From: Tachypleus tridentatus
Taxonomy: Eukaryota > Arthropoda > Merostomata > Xiphosura > Limulidae
Assembly (NCBI RefSeq): GCF_004210375.1
Contig: NC_134834.1
Coordinates: 18,345,027-18,409,026, forward strand
Reading direction: 5' to 3'
DNA length: 64,000 nt
Shown here one piece after another: positions 17,701 to 31,805 of the stretch (position 1 is the stretch's first letter; the number at the start of each line of letters is the position of its first letter). Both the position numbers and the translations under genes were made by a program. Under the pieces are notes generated by a model. It saw only the letters and a program-made list of their open reading frames with translations. It was not told the origin of the DNA and did not search any database.

Positions 17701-20700
17701 TAACTATAACACAAAGATAACATAAACTGGTATTTTTAATTATAACACAAAGATAACATAAACTGGTATTTTAACTATAACACAAAGATAACATAAACTG
17801 GTATTTTTAACTATAACACAAAGATAACATAAACTGGTATTTTAATTATAACACAAAGATAACATAAACTGGTATTTTTAATTATAACACAAAGATAACA
17901 TAAACTGGTATTTTTAATTATAACACAAAGATAACATAAACTGGTATTTTAATTATAACACAAAGATAACATAAACTGGTATTTTTAACTATAACACAAA
18001 GATAACATAAACTGGTATTTTTAATTATAACACAAAGATAACATAAACTGGTATTTTAATTATAACACAAAGATAACATAAACTAGTATTTTAACTATAA
18101 CACAAAGATAACATAAACTTGTGTTTTTAATTATAACACAAAGATAACATAAACTGGTATTTTAATTATAACACAAAGATAACATAAACTGGTATGTTTT
18201 AATTATATCACAAAGATAACATAAACTGGTATTTTAATTATAACACAAAGATAACATAAACTTGTATTTTTAATATATAACACAAAGATAACATAAACTG
18301 GTATTTTTAATTATAACACAAAGATAACATAAACTGGTATTTTAATTATAACACAAAGATAACATAGACTGGTATTTTTAATTATAACACAAAGATAACA
18401 TAAACTAACACAAAAGATAACATAAACTGGTATTTTTTAATTATAACACAAAGATAACATAAACTAGTATTTTAACTATAACACAAAGATAACATAAACT
18501 GGTATTTTAATTATAACACAAAGATAACATAAACTGGTATTTTTAACTATAACACAAAGATAACATAAACTGGTATTTTTAATTATAACACAAAGATAAC
18601 ATAAACTGGTATTTTTAACTATAACACAAAGATAACATAAACTGGTATTTTTAATTATAACACAAAGATAACATAAACTGGTATTTTTAATTATAACACA
18701 AAGATAACATAAACTGGTATTTTTAATTATAACACAAAGATAACATAAACTGGTATTTTTAATTATAACACAAAGATAACATAAACTGGTATTTTTAACT
18801 ATAACACAAAGATAACATAAACTGGTATTTTTAATTATAACACAAAGATAACATAAACTGGTATTTTAATTATAACACAAAGATAACATAAACTGGTATT
18901 TTTAATTATAACACAAAGATAACATAAACTGGTATTTTTAATTATAACACAAAGATAACATAAACTGGTATTTTTAATTATAACACAAAGATAACATAAA
19001 CTGGTATTTTTATTATAACACAAAGATAACATAAACTGGTATTTTAATTATAACACAAAGATAACATAAACTAGTATTTTAACTATAACACAAAGATAAC
19101 ATAAACTTGTGTTTTTAATTATAACACAAAGATAACATAAACTGGTATTTTTAATTATAACACAAAGATAACATAAACTGGTATTTTTAATTATAACACA
19201 AAGATAACATAAACTGGTATTTTTAATTATAACACAAAGATAACATAAACTGGTATGTTTTAATTATATCACAAAGATAACATAAACTGGTATTTTTAAT
19301 TATAACACAAAGATAACATAAACTGGTATTTTTAACTATAACACAAAGATAACATAAACTGGTATTTTTAATTATAACACAAAGATAACATAAACTGGTA
19401 TTTTTAATTATAACACAAAGATAACATAAACTGGTATTTTTAATTATAACACAAAGATAACATAAACTGGTATTTTTAATTATAACACAAAGATAACATA
19501 AACTGGTATTTTTAATTATAACACAAAGATAACATAAACTGGTATTTTTAATTATAACACAAAGATAACATAAACTGGTATTTTTTAATTATAACACAAA
19601 GATAACATAAACTGGTATTTTAATTATAACACAAAGATAACATAAACTGGTATTTTAATTATAACACAAAGATAACATAAACTGGTATTTTTAATTATAA
19701 CACAAAGATAACATAAACTGGTATTTTTAATTATAACACAAAGATAACATAAACTGGTATTTTTAATTATAACACAAAGATAACATAAACTGGTATTTTT
19801 AATTATAACACAAAGATAACATAAACTGGTATTTTTAATTATAACACAAAGATAACATAAACTGGTATTTTTAATTATAACACAAAGATAACATAAACTG
19901 GTATTTTTAATTATAACACAAAGATAACATAAACTGGTATTTTTAACTATAACACAAAGATAACATAAACTGGTATTTTTAACTATAACACAAAGATAAC
20001 ATAAACTGGTATTTTTAATTATAACACAAAGATAACATAAACTGGTATTTTTAATTATAACACAAAGATAACATAAACTGGTATTTTAAATTATAACACA
20101 AAGATAACATAAACTGGTATTTTTAATTATAACACAAAGATAACATAAACTGGTATTTTTAATTATAACACAAAGATAACATAAACTGGTATTTTTAACT
20201 ATAACACAAAGATAACATAAACTGGTATTTTTAATTATAACACAAAGATAACATAAACTGGTATTTTTTAATTATAACACAAAGATAACATAAACTGGTA
20301 TTTTTAATTATAACACAAAGATAACATAAACTGGTATTTTTAATTATAACACAAAGATAACATAAACTGGTATTTTTAATTATAACACAAAGATAACATA
20401 AACTGGTATTTTTAATTATAACACAAAGATAACATAAACTGGTATTTTTAATTATAACACAAAGATAACATAAACTGGTATTTTTAACTATAACACAAAG
20501 ATAACATAAACTGGTATTTTTAACTATAACACAAAGATAACATAAACTGGTATTTTTAATTATAACACAAAGATAACATAAACTGGTATTTTAATTATAA
20601 CACAAAGATAACATAAACTGGTATTTTTAATTATAACACAAAGATAACATAAACTGGTATTTTTAATTATAACACAAAGATAACATAAACTGGTATTTTT

Positions 20701-23700
20701 AACTATAACACAAAGATAACATAAACTGGTATTTTTAATTATAACACAAAGATAACATAAACTGGTATTTTTAATTATAACACAAAGATAACATAAACTG
20801 GTATTTTTAATTATAACACAAAGATAACATAAACTGGTATTTTTAATTATAACACAAAGATAACATAAACTGGTATTTTAATTATAACACAAAGATAACA
20901 TAGACTGGTATTTTTAAATATAACACAAAGATAACATAAACTGGTATTTTAATTATAACACAAAGATAACATAAACTGGTATTTTTAATTATAACACAAA
21001 GATAACATAAACTGGTATTTTTAATTATAACACAAAGATAACATAAACTGGTATTTTTAATTATAACACAAAGATAACATAAACTGGTATTTTTAACTAT
21101 AACACAAAGATAACATAAACTGGTATTTTTAATTATAACACAAAGATAACATAAACTGGTATTTTAATTATAACACAAAGATAACATAAACTGGTATTTT
21201 TAATTATAACACAAAGATAACATAAACTGGTATTTTTAATTATAACACAAAGATAACATAAACTGGTATTTTAATTATAACACAAAGATAACATAAACTG
21301 GTATTTTTAATTATAACACAAAGATAACATAAACTGGTATTTTTAACTATAACACAAAGATAACATAAACTGGTATTTTTAATTATAACACAAAGATAAC
21401 ATAAACTGGTATTTTTAACTATAACACAAAGATAACATAAACTGGTATTTTTAATTATAACACAAAGATAACATAAACTGGTATTTTTAATTATAACACA
21501 AAGATAACATAAACTGGTATTTTAACTATAACACAAAGATAACATAAACTGGTATTTTTAATTATAACACAAAGATAACATAAACTGGTATTTTTAATTA
21601 TAACACAAAGATAACATAAACTGGTATTTTAACTATAACACAAAGATAACATAAACTGGTATTTTTAATTATAACACAAAGATAACATAAACTGGTATTT
21701 TTAATTATAACACAAAGATAACATAAACTGGTATTTTTAATTATAACACAAAGATAACATAAACTGGTATTTTTAATTATAACACAAAGATAACATAAAC
21801 TGGTATGTTTTAATTATATCACAAAGATAACATAAACTGGTATTTTTAATTATAACACAAAGATAACATAAACTGGTATTTTTAACTATAACACAAAGAT
21901 AACATAAACTGGTATTTTTAATTATAACACAAAGATAACATAAACTGGTATTTTTAATTATAACACAAAGATAACATAAACTGGTATTTTTAATTATAAC
22001 ACAAAGATAACATAAACTGGTATTTTTTAACTATAACACAAAGATAACATAAACTGGTATTTTTAATTATAACACAAAGATAACATAAACTGGTATTTTT
22101 AATTACAACACAAAGATAACATAAACTATAATAACACAAAGATAACATAAACTGGTATTTTTAATTATAACACAAAGATAACATAAACTGGTATTTTTAA
22201 CTATAACACAAAGATAACATAAACTGGTATTTTTAATTATAACACAAAGATAACATAAACTGGTATTTTTAATTATAACACAAAGATAACATAAACTGGT
22301 ATTTTTAACTATAACACAAAGATAACATAAACTGGTATTTTAATTATAACACAAAGATAACATAAACTGGTATTTTTAATTATAACACAAAGATAACATA
22401 AACTGGTATTTTTAATTATAACACAAAGATAACATAAACTGGTATTTTTAATTATAACACAAAGATAACATAAACTGGTATTTTTAATTATAACACAAAG
22501 ATAACATAAACTGGTATTTTTAATTATAACACAAAGATAACATAAACTGGTATTTTTAACTATAACACAAAGATAACATAAACTGGTATTTTTAATTATA
22601 ACACAAAGATAACATAAACTGGTATTTTTAACTATAACACAAAGATAACATAAACTGGTATTTTAATTATAACACAAAGATAACATAAACTGGTATTTTT
22701 AACTATAACACAAAGATAACATAAACTGGTATTTTTAATTATAACACAAAGATAACATAAACTGGTATTTTTAATTATAACACAAAGATAACATAAACTG
22801 GTATTTTTAATTATAACACAAAGATAACATAAACTGGTATTTTTTAAACACAAAGATAACACTGGTAAAGATAACATAAACTGGTATTTTAATTATAACA
22901 CAAAGATAACATAAACTGGTATTTTAATTATAACACAAAGATAACATAAACTGGTATTTTTAATTATAACACAAAGATAACATAAACTGGTATTTTTAAT
23001 TATAACACAAAGATAACATAAACTGGTATTTTTAATTATAACACAAAGATAACATAAACTGGTATTTTTAATTATAACACAAAGATAACATAAACTGGTA
23101 TTTTTAATTATAACACAAAGATAACATAAACTGGTATTTTTAATTATAACACAAAGATAACATAAACTGGTATTTTTAATTATAACACAAAGATAACATA
23201 AACTGGTATTTTTAATTATAACACAAAGATAACATAAACTGGTATTTTTAACACAAAGATAACATAAACTGGTATTTTTAATTATAACACAAAGATAACA
23301 TAAACTGGTATTTTTAACTATAACACAAAGATAACATAAACTGGTATTTTTAATTATAACACAAAGATAACATAAACTGGTATTTTTAACTATAACACAA
23401 AGATAACATAAACTGGTATTTTTAATTATAACACAAAGATAACATAAACAAAGATAACATAAACTGGTATTTTTAATTATAACACAAAGATAACATAAAC
23501 TGGTATTTTAATTATAACACAAAGATAACATAAACTGGTATTTTTAATTATAACACAAAGATAACATAAACTGGTATTTTTAATTATAACACAAAGATAA
23601 CATAAACTGGTATTTTTAATTATAACACAAAGATAACATAAACTGGTATTTTTAACTATAACACAAAGATAACATAAACTGGTATTTTAATTATAACACA

Positions 23701-26700
23701 AAGATAACATAAACTGGTATTTTTAATTATAACACAAAGATAACATAAACTGGTATTTTTAACTATAACACAAAGATAACATAAACTGGTATTTTTAATT
23801 ATAACACAAAGATAACATAAACTGGTATTTTAACTATAACACAAAGATAACACAAACTGGTATTTTTAACTATAACACAAAGATAACATAAACTGGTATT
23901 TTAACTATAACACAAAGATAACATAAACTGGTATTTTTAATTATAACACAAAGATAACATAAACTGGTATTTTTAATTATAACACAAAGATAACATAAAC
24001 TGGTATTTTTAACTATAACACAAAGATAACATAAACTGGTATGTTTTAATTATATCACAAAGATAACATAAACTGGTATTTTTAACTATAACACAAAGAT
24101 AACATAAACTGGTATTTTTAATTATAACACAAAGATAACATAAACTGGTATTTTTAACTATAACACAAAGATAACATAAACTGGTATTTTTAATTATAAC
24201 ACAAAGATAACATAAACTGGTATTTTTAATTATAACACAAAGATAACATAAACTGGTATTTTTTAATTATATCACAAAGATAACATAAACTGGTATTTTT
24301 AACTATAACACAAAGATAACATAAACTAGTATTTTAACTATAACACAAAGATAACATAAACTGGTATTTTTAATTATAACACAAAGATAACATAAACTGG
24401 TAACACAAAGATTTGGTATTTTTAATTATAACACAAAGATAACATAAACTGGTATTTTTTAAACTTATAACACAAAGATAACATAAACTGGTATTTTTAA
24501 TTATAACACAAAGATAACATAAACTGGTATTTTTAATTATAACACAAAGATAACATAAACTGGTATTTTTAATTATAACACAAAGATAACATAAACTGGT
24601 ATGTTTTAATTATAACACAAAGATAACATAAACTGGTATTTTTAATTATAACACAAAGATAACATAAACTGGTATTTTTAATTATAACACAAAGATAACA
24701 TAAACTGGTATTTTTAACTATAACACAAAGATAACATAAACTGGTATTTTTAACTATAACACAAAGATAACATAAACTGGTATTTTTAATTATAACACAA
24801 AGATAACATAAACTGGTATTTTTAATTATAACACAAAGATAACATAAACTGGTATTTTTAATTATAACACAAAGATAACATAAACTGGTATTTTTAATTA
24901 TAACACAAAGATAACATAAACTGGTATTTTTAATTATAACACAAAGATAACATAAACTGGTATTTTAATTATAACACAAAGATAACATAAACTGGTATTT
25001 TTAACTATAACACAAAGATAACATAAACTGGTATTTTTAATTATAACACAAAGATAACATAAACTGGTATTTTTAATTATAACACAAAGATAACATAAAC
25101 TGGTATTTTAATTATAACACAAAGATAACATAAACTGGTATTTTTAACTTATAACACAAAGATAACATAAACTGGTATTTTTAATTATAACACAAAGATA
25201 ACATAAACTGGTATTTTTAACTATAACACAAAGATAACATAAACTGGTATTTTTAATTATAACACAAAGATAACATAAACTGGTATTTTTAATTATAACA
25301 CAAAGATAACATAAACTGGTATTTTTAACTATAACACAAAGATAACATAAACTGGTATTTTTAACTATAACACAAAGATAACATAAACTGGTATTTTTAA
25401 TTATAACACAAAGATAACATAAACTGGTATTTTAACTATAACACAAAGATAACATAAACTGGTATTTTTAATTATAACACAAAGATAACATAAACTGGTA
25501 TTTTAATTATAACACAAAGATAACATAAACTGGTATTTTTAATTATAACACAAAGATAACATAAACTGGTATTTTTAATTATAACACAAAGATAACATAA
25601 ACTGGTATTTTTAACTATAACACAAAGATAACATAAACTGGTATTTTTAATTATAACACAAAGATAACATAAACTGGTATTTTAATTATAACACAAAGAT
25701 AACATAAACTGGTATTTTTAACTATAACACAAAGATAACACAAACTGGTATTTTTAACTATAACACAAAGATAACATAAACTGGTATTTTAATTATAACA
25801 CAAAGATAACATAAACTGGTATTTTTAATTATAACACAAAGATAACATAAACTGGTATTTTTAACTATAACACAAAGATAACATAAACTGGTATTTTTAA
25901 TTATAACACAAAGATAACATAAACTGGTATTTTTAACTATAACACAAAGATAACATAAACTGGTATTTTTAACTATAACACAAAGATAACATAAACTGGT
26001 ATTTTAATTATAACACAAAGATAACATAAACTGGTATTTTTAATTATAACACAAAGATAACATAAACTGGTATTTTTAATTATAACACAAAGATAACATA
26101 AACTGGTATTTTTAACTATAACACAAAGATAACACAAACTGGTATTTTTAACTATAACACAAAGATAACATAAACTGGTATTTTAACTATAACACAAAGA
26201 TAACATAAACTGGTATTTTTAACTATAACACAAAAAGATAACATAAACTGGTATTTTTAACTATAACACAAAGATAACATAAACTGGTATTTTAACTATA
26301 ACACAAAGATAACATAAACTGGTATTTTTAACTATAACACAAAGATAACATAAACTGGTATTTTTAATTATAACACAAAGATAACATAAACTGGTATTTT
26401 AATTATAACACAAAGATAACATAAACTGGTATTTTAACTATAACACAAAGATAACATAAACTAGTATTTTAACTATAACACAAAGATAACATAAACTGGT
26501 ATTTTTTAACTAAACTTATAACTAATTTTTAACTATAACACAAAGATAACATAAACTGGTATTTTAATTATAACACAAAGATATACATAAACTGTATTTT
26601 TTTAACTATAACACAAAGATAACATAAACTGGTATTTTTAATTATAACAAAAAGATAACATAAACTGGTATTTTTAACTAACTAAAAAGATAACATAAAC

Positions 26701-26832
26701 TGGTATTTTTAATTATATCACAAAGATAACATAAACTGGTATTTTAACTATAACACAAAGATAACATAAACTGGTGTTTTGAATAATAATACGCGGATAA
26801 CATAAACTGGTGTTGTGAATTAGCATAAACGA
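1..26832. repeat. 36-bp AT-rich satellite array, about 740 monomers
   Basis: The stretch is a head-to-tail array of a 36-bp monomer that begins ATAAACTGGTATTTTTAATT and ends with a CACAAAGATAAC-type segment. The consensus has 29 A/T of 36 bases. Length variants of 35-38 bp come mainly from the T-run (4 to 8 T) and from AAAGAT/AAAAGAT/AAAGAGAT changes. Two base variants recur throughout: ATTATAAC versus ACTATAAC. Rarer marked variants are GGTATGTTTTAATTATATC and an ACTAGTATTTTAACT (SpeI-site) form. The array starts before the window and decays over the last monomers (26,770-26,832). Because 36 is a multiple of three, the minus strand reads as an open 12-residue repeat in places; this is a by-product and not a gene. 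Candidate roles (pericentromeric or other heterochromatin) cannot be decided from the sequence. Confidence 0.98.
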
Positions 26833-28376
26833 AACATAAAAATTAATTTTGTTTTAATAGACGATGAAACTGTTGTGTTGAACGATAACGCTGGAACCAC
26901 AGAAAAATTAAATGGACGTCATCACGAACACCCTGAGTTAAAGTTTCAGGGTACCATATATGTTTCCAGAGGAGAAAAATTCTGAATGATTGTGTTCTAT
27001 GAGTGTGAGACTCTCGTGTTACAGAAACGTGATTAACACCGTATAGACAGGGAAGTATAAATTATTTAAGCTTTGTAAAATGTTTCTTAAGTTTGTGCTG
27101 AAAACGTAAATAAAATCGTAATATGGGGCGAATAAGCCAACATTACACTGTGCAGTTTGAGCGTAAACAGTAAACAGATATGTTTTACACGTGACAAACA
27201 ACTGGGAATCAAACTGCTAATAGAATACATTGTGTTATGAGATTTAAAAGTGAGTTATAAGGCAGAAGAACGACCGGAAGTAATGATACAAGACTTGAGG
27301 AAGGACTGTACAGAAGACTTGAGGGACATAAAATGTACAACTAAAGTGTGCCAAAGGCCTAGTAGGTCTTCATATTTCTACAGTACTTGGTAAAACGACT
27401 ATTAAAATCTCGCTAGAATTATTAAAAAGTATTATTTGATAGAGTGTTTAGGCTGACAATTCATGATGAAACTTTGTAGAATGGATGGCAACTGCCTATT
27501 GTGGAGACACAAGTGTAGAGGACGACGTTTTGAAGGTCTTCCATTTCGTCTTCGAGTCAATGTGTGTGTAGGTGTTGTCGGTCTTTTACGATGTCCTGGT
27601 GGATTGTGGAGAGCGTGTTATTCCACGCTAAAGAATAGTTCCATTTGATTTCCACACGCCTAACAGCCATATATGATGTAGTGACATCAAGATATTTGTA
27701 CTGGAGGAAACCAGAAACAGTTACAAGAAACCACCTGGATATATAACTAAACAATACTCCCCAGAACTTTTAAATGTTTCCAAAGCAACTTTAGCAACAT
27801 GTTTCACCACAGGAAATGTTATAAGGCAGCACAATACTATAGATATGGTCCTCAAGGATCAGTAAATTCCTGTGGTTGAGACACCAAGACTGCCCCATTA
27901 CTGTCACCAGAATCATACTCCCAAAAGTGCCATGAAAGTGAGCGAAGGAGTATCGTTTTAACTATGTTGCATCTGATCATTCTCCATATCATGATGTTAG
28001 ACAGGATGATCAGACTCAAACTCATTTCAGACCAACATCACTACTGGTACAAGAAGACTGGTAATAAACAACAGCTCCTGCAGCATCTGTTGGTTTAAAC
28101 TACAAAAGACGAAGTTTAATCTGGCTGCCAGCTCAGACGAATCCAACAGTCAGCTCGCATCTAAAGATATAATGTTTTATCCAAAGAGCCGTGGACTTGG
28201 AGTCACGTGGAATCTGAAGATAATGGCACAGGGGTTGAGTTTGTAATGTATAGTGAAGCACACAAAATCCCTATCCACTCTTTATTAAGCATTGGTTTCA
28301 GTCAATTAGTAGAACGTTTTTCTTTGCAAATGAAGATAAATTAGATGCGAATGCAGAGTCGTCTCTCCAACTTCAT
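26833..28376. other. unassigned sequence right of the satellite
   Basis: Base composition is ordinary and there is no convincing gene. Short open frames (for example 27,463-27,648 plus and 27,557-27,754 minus) overlap one another and match nothing I recognise. The satellite fades into this region through two or three degraded monomers (GGTGTTTTGAAT, GGTGTTGTGAAT). Confidence 0.5.
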
Positions 28377-28700
28377 CTTAGCACCACTGCGTCCTCTTGA
28401 TTTATTTATCTGAGCACCATTGTAGTTCTTGGTTTATACCTCTTAGCACCACTGCATGTTCTTGGTTCATTCGTCTTAGCACCACTGAATACTCTTGGTT
28501 CATTCTTCTTAGCACTATTGCGTGCTCATAGTTTATTCATTTTAACACCATTGCATGCTCTTGGTTAATTTATCTTGACAAAATTGCATGCTCATGGTTC
28601 GTTCATTTTAGCACCATTATATGCTCTTGGTTTATTCACTTAACACCATTGCATGCTCTTGGTTCATTCATCTTAGCACCATTGCATACTCTGGGTTCAA
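28377..28700. repeat. 33-bp degenerate tandem repeat, ten copies
   Basis: About ten head-to-tail copies of a 33-bp unit with a CTTAGCACCATTGCATGC core and a TCTTGGTTCATTCAT end. Copies differ at many sites, so the array is old. The last copies give an open plus frame that continues to 29,037 for 138 codons, but the repeat part of that frame is an artefact of the unit length. Confidence 0.85.
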
Positions 28701-28704
28701 ACAT

Positions 28705-29037
28705 TGTAGGAATGAACCTACTGCCAGGTTCTCTTGTGCAACACGGTACAAAAACCATCCAATGTGGACCAGAGCTCAAAAATGGACTGCATGTATGCAT
28801 ATTAAAATGAATATGGCAAACCTTTCTAATGTAGATGTTGCGTTCTATGGTGTATTAGGGATAAAGTATAATGAATTTTCACCTTCTGTTACAGTAATAG
28901 AACCAATGCATGAAACTTACTGTCTTCTCTCTAAAATGCCAGATTTATTAGCTCAAACAGTTATCTCGCTACAGGCATACGTTGCCATATTGAAGTATAT
29001 TGACGTAAGTTTATCAGTCTGTCATCACATAAGCTGA
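28705..29037 (+). other. open frame of unknown nature, possible exon
   Basis: Downstream of the 33-bp repeat the same frame stays open for about 110 codons with an ordinary amino-acid mix, including a stretch from MANLSNVDVAFYGVLG to VAILKYID. A good donor-like GTAAGT follows at 29,005. I do not recognise the protein and see no matching acceptor or neighbouring exon. It may be an exon of an unknown gene, a transposon remnant or chance. Confidence 0.15.
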
Positions 29038-29170
29038 TATATATAACTGAATTTTATAATGAATGTAAAATATTTTTTCTGTAGCTAGTTCACAAGTAAC
29101 GAACGTGGAAAGTACAATCTGATCAAAATAAGAACTCTACAAGTTCATGGCAACCATCTTGGAAAATATA

Positions 29171-30060
29171 GTGTAACGAGAACCAAAAGTGTCATAAACA
29201 CGTATCCAATCAGCTGCTGTACATATAGTGTGACAACCAAAAGTGTCATAAACACGTATCCAATCAGCTGCTGTACATGTAGTGTGACGAGAACCAAAAG
29301 TGTCATAAACACGTATCCAATCAGCTGCTGTACATATAGTGTGACGAGAACCAAAAGTGTCATAAACACGTATCCAATCAGCTGATGTACATATAGTGTG
29401 ACAACCAAAAGTGTCATAAACACGTATCCAATCAGCTGCTGTACATATAGTGTGACAACCAAAAGTGTCATAAACACGTATCCAATCAGCTGCTGAATAT
29501 ATAGTGTGACGAGAACTAAAGTGTCATAAACACGTATCCAATCAGCTGCTGTACATATAGTGTGACGAGAACCAAAAGTGTCATAAACACGTATCCAATC
29601 AGCTGCTGTACATATAGTGTGACGAGAACCAAAAGTGTCATAAACACGTATCCAATCAGCTGATGTACATATAGTGTGACAACCAAAAGTGTCATAAACA
29701 CGTATCCAATCAGCTGATGTACATATAGTGTGACAACCAAAAGTGTCATAAACACGTATCCAATCAGCTGCTGAATATATAGTGTGACGAGAACTAAAAG
29801 TGTCATAAACACGTATCCAATCAGCTGCTGTACATATAGTGTGACGAGAACCAAAAGTGTCATAAACACGTATCCAATCAGCTGCTGTACATATAGTGTG
29901 ACGAGAACCAAAAGTGTCATAAACACGTATCCAATCAGCTGCTGTACATATAGTGTGACGAGAACCAAAAGTGTCATAAACACGTATCCAATCAGCTGCT
30001 GTACATATAGTGTGACAACCAAAAATGTCATAAACACGTATCCAATCAGCCGCTGTACTT
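29171..30060. repeat. 54/57-bp minisatellite, 16 copies
   Basis: Anchoring on CCAATCAG gives 16 copies, at 29,206 29,260 29,317 29,374 29,428 29,482 29,538 29,595 29,652 29,706 29,760 29,817 29,874 29,931 29,988 and 30,042. Spacings are 57 or 54 bp (one is 56); the 54-bp form lacks GAG in GACGAGAACC. Every copy has CCAAT directly followed by CAGCTG, except the last (CAGCCG). Units divisible by three keep several frames open on both strands (326- and 173-codon frames on minus, 131 on plus). A 1-bp deletion at about 29,519 switches the minus reading frame, which argues against coding selection. Confidence 0.95.
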
Positions 30061-30264
30061 CTATTCAAATTTTCGCCACAAAAACTGTTATAAACAATTT
30101 TAAGATACATTTTGAAAAATCCCATTCGTTATACGGCAATATGATCTGTCAAGTGAAATTAGTTTGTGTATACCGTTAGGAATAAATAGGTCTTACTTTT
30201 AGTAATATATCTATAAATGGAACCTCAAATGGTGTAGCCCTTCTTACATTTTATATATAATAAA
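30061..30264. other. unassigned spacer
   Basis: AT-rich sequence between the minisatellite and the first SINE, with no recognisable feature. Confidence 0.5.
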
Positions 30265-30506
30265 TTGTTTGTTTGTTTGTTTGTTTGTTTTGAATTTCGC
30301 GCAAAGCTACTCAAGTGCTATCTGCGCTAGCCGTTCCTAATTTAGCAGTGTAAGACTAGAGGGAAGGCAGCTAGTTATCACCACCCACCGCCAACTCTTG
30401 GGCTACTCTTTTACCAACGAATAGTGGGATTGACCGTCATCTTATAACTCCCCCATGATTAAAAAAGCAAGCATGTTTTGGTGCGACGGGGATTCGAACC
30501 CGCGAC
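30265..30506 (-). mobile_element. SINE family A, 5'-truncated
   Basis: This is the reverse complement of the common ~270-bp tRNA-related SINE of this window. The (GTTT)n run at the left is its A/C-rich tail, followed by GAATTTCGCGCAAAGCTACT and the body. The right end stops inside the tRNA-like head at the box B region (GGGGATTCGAACCCGCG), so the box A part is missing. Confidence 0.9.
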
Positions 30507-30689
30507 TATATAATAAATAGACCTATAATTGGTTTATTTTCTTTCACAAGAAATAGTGACGTTTGATGAACAGTCAACTGTTGTATTTACTTATATTTTT
30601 ATAATAACCTCTAATTTTAAAACTTGTATTATTAAAAGTTGATATATTGGCAAAGGTTCTTTTTCTTCTGGTGTTTGTCTGTTCCACTG

Positions 30690-30895
30690 CCATCTCTCCC
30701 CTAGTGGTTCAGTAGTACATCTTCAGGCTTATGATGCTAAACATCAGATTACAAAACTTGTGGTGGGCAGAACACAGGTAGCCCATTGTGTATGATTGCA
30801 CTAAATTGCAACCAAACCAAAATAATTTATTTGCGACACCCCGAGGGTTAAGTGGTAAAATATGGCGGCTCTTAATGCTAAATTTCTGGTTTCAA
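30690..30895 (+). repeat. old SINE family C copy plus a second degraded head
   Basis: 30,690-30,815 carries CCCCTAGTGGTTCAGTAGTA, then GTGGTGGGCAGAACACAGGTAGCCCATTGTGT, the head and 3' core of the third SINE family. 30,838-30,895 (CCCCGAGGGTTAAGTGGTAA and following bases) looks like a further, more decayed head of the same type. Confidence 0.55.
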
Positions 30896-30926
30896 TATCT
30901 GACACGGACTTAAACGGTTCGATTTG

Positions 30927-31181
30927 TTTTGAATTTCGCGCAAAGCTGCTCGAGGGCTATCTGTGCTAGCCGTCCCTAATTTAGCAGTATAAGACCAGAG
31001 AAAAAGCAGCTAGTCGTCACCAACTCTTGGACTACTCTTTTACCAACGAATAATGGGATTCACCGCCACATTATAACGCCCTTACGGCTGAAAGGGAGAG
31101 CTGGTTTGGTGTAACGGGGATTCAAACCCGCAGCCCTCGGATTACAAGTCGAGTGCCTTAACCACCTGGCCACGCCGAGCC
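30927..31181 (-). mobile_element. SINE family A, near full length
   Basis: On the minus strand the tRNA-like head begins GGCTCGGCGTGGCCAGGTGG (box A) and contains GGGTTTGAATCC (box B). The SINE body follows and ends CAGCTTTGCGCGAAATTC. The A/C tail is almost absent, and part of the ACCACCCACCGCC body segment is deleted near 31,018. Confidence 0.9.
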
Positions 31182-31805
31182 GACACATAACGCATAATCT
31201 GTTATGAAACTTGTGAAGAAACAAACAAAGATATTTCATTGATTTTACGACGTTTACTCATTTCGTAATACGTATAAAAATAAATACATTCTTACGAGTT
31301 CAAATGAACATAAATATAATTATTTTACAACATGAACTTAAGTAAAAATAAATGGAAAACATCATTTTCCTGACAGAGAAACCTAAATTAAAAACGGAAA
31401 CAAAAGTTGTTTTCGTAATATACAAACGTAGGAAAAAACCTAAACCTAAATTAAGAAATACGAAAAAAAATATTTAACGACATATAAACCTAAACTGAGA
31501 AAAAGGAAACAAATTATTTTCCCTGTATAGAAATTTTAATTAATTTATGGAAAGTAAATTTTCAAAAAATACAAACTTGGACTAAGAAATGAGAACGTAG
31601 TTGTTAACGACATATAATAAACATAAACCAACAAAAACATGTTTGGTAGTAAAACTGATGGATCCAAAACTTTCTCTATCTAGTGGATCTACTGCAAAGA
31701 ACCTTGTTTTTACTTGTCTCTATACAAACTAATCTTTCACGTAAAATAAAACTAACGCCTGCATTTTTTTATTCTTTTGTCGCTATGCATGGATGATGTT
31801 ACAGA
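31182..31805. other. AT-rich sequence with no recognised feature
   Basis: A loose echo of AAACCTAAA...GAAA...AAATA segments recurs about every 60-100 bp between 31,375 and 31,600. This hints at a very decayed repeat. No gene is apparent. Confidence 0.4.

Noticed and set aside
930..22877. Minus-strand open frames with a repeated TSLCYLCVIIKN-type peptide
   Set aside because: They are translations of the 36-bp satellite (12 codons). They start and stop wherever a length variant shifts the frame, with no upstream signal.
1..26832. CRISPR-like array
   Set aside because: There are no variable spacers; the whole 36-bp unit repeats, and the context is eukaryotic.
27840..28260. Possible Tc1-like transposase remnant
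   Set aside because: A few residues looked like a GRPR-type region, but no frame holds, and neither catalytic motifs nor inverted repeats could be found.
29145..30125. 326-residue repetitive protein (minus) and overlapping 173- and 131-residue frames
   Set aside because: Three frames on both strands are open at once because the unit is 54/57 bp, and a 1-bp deletion inside switches frame. This is a minisatellite artefact.
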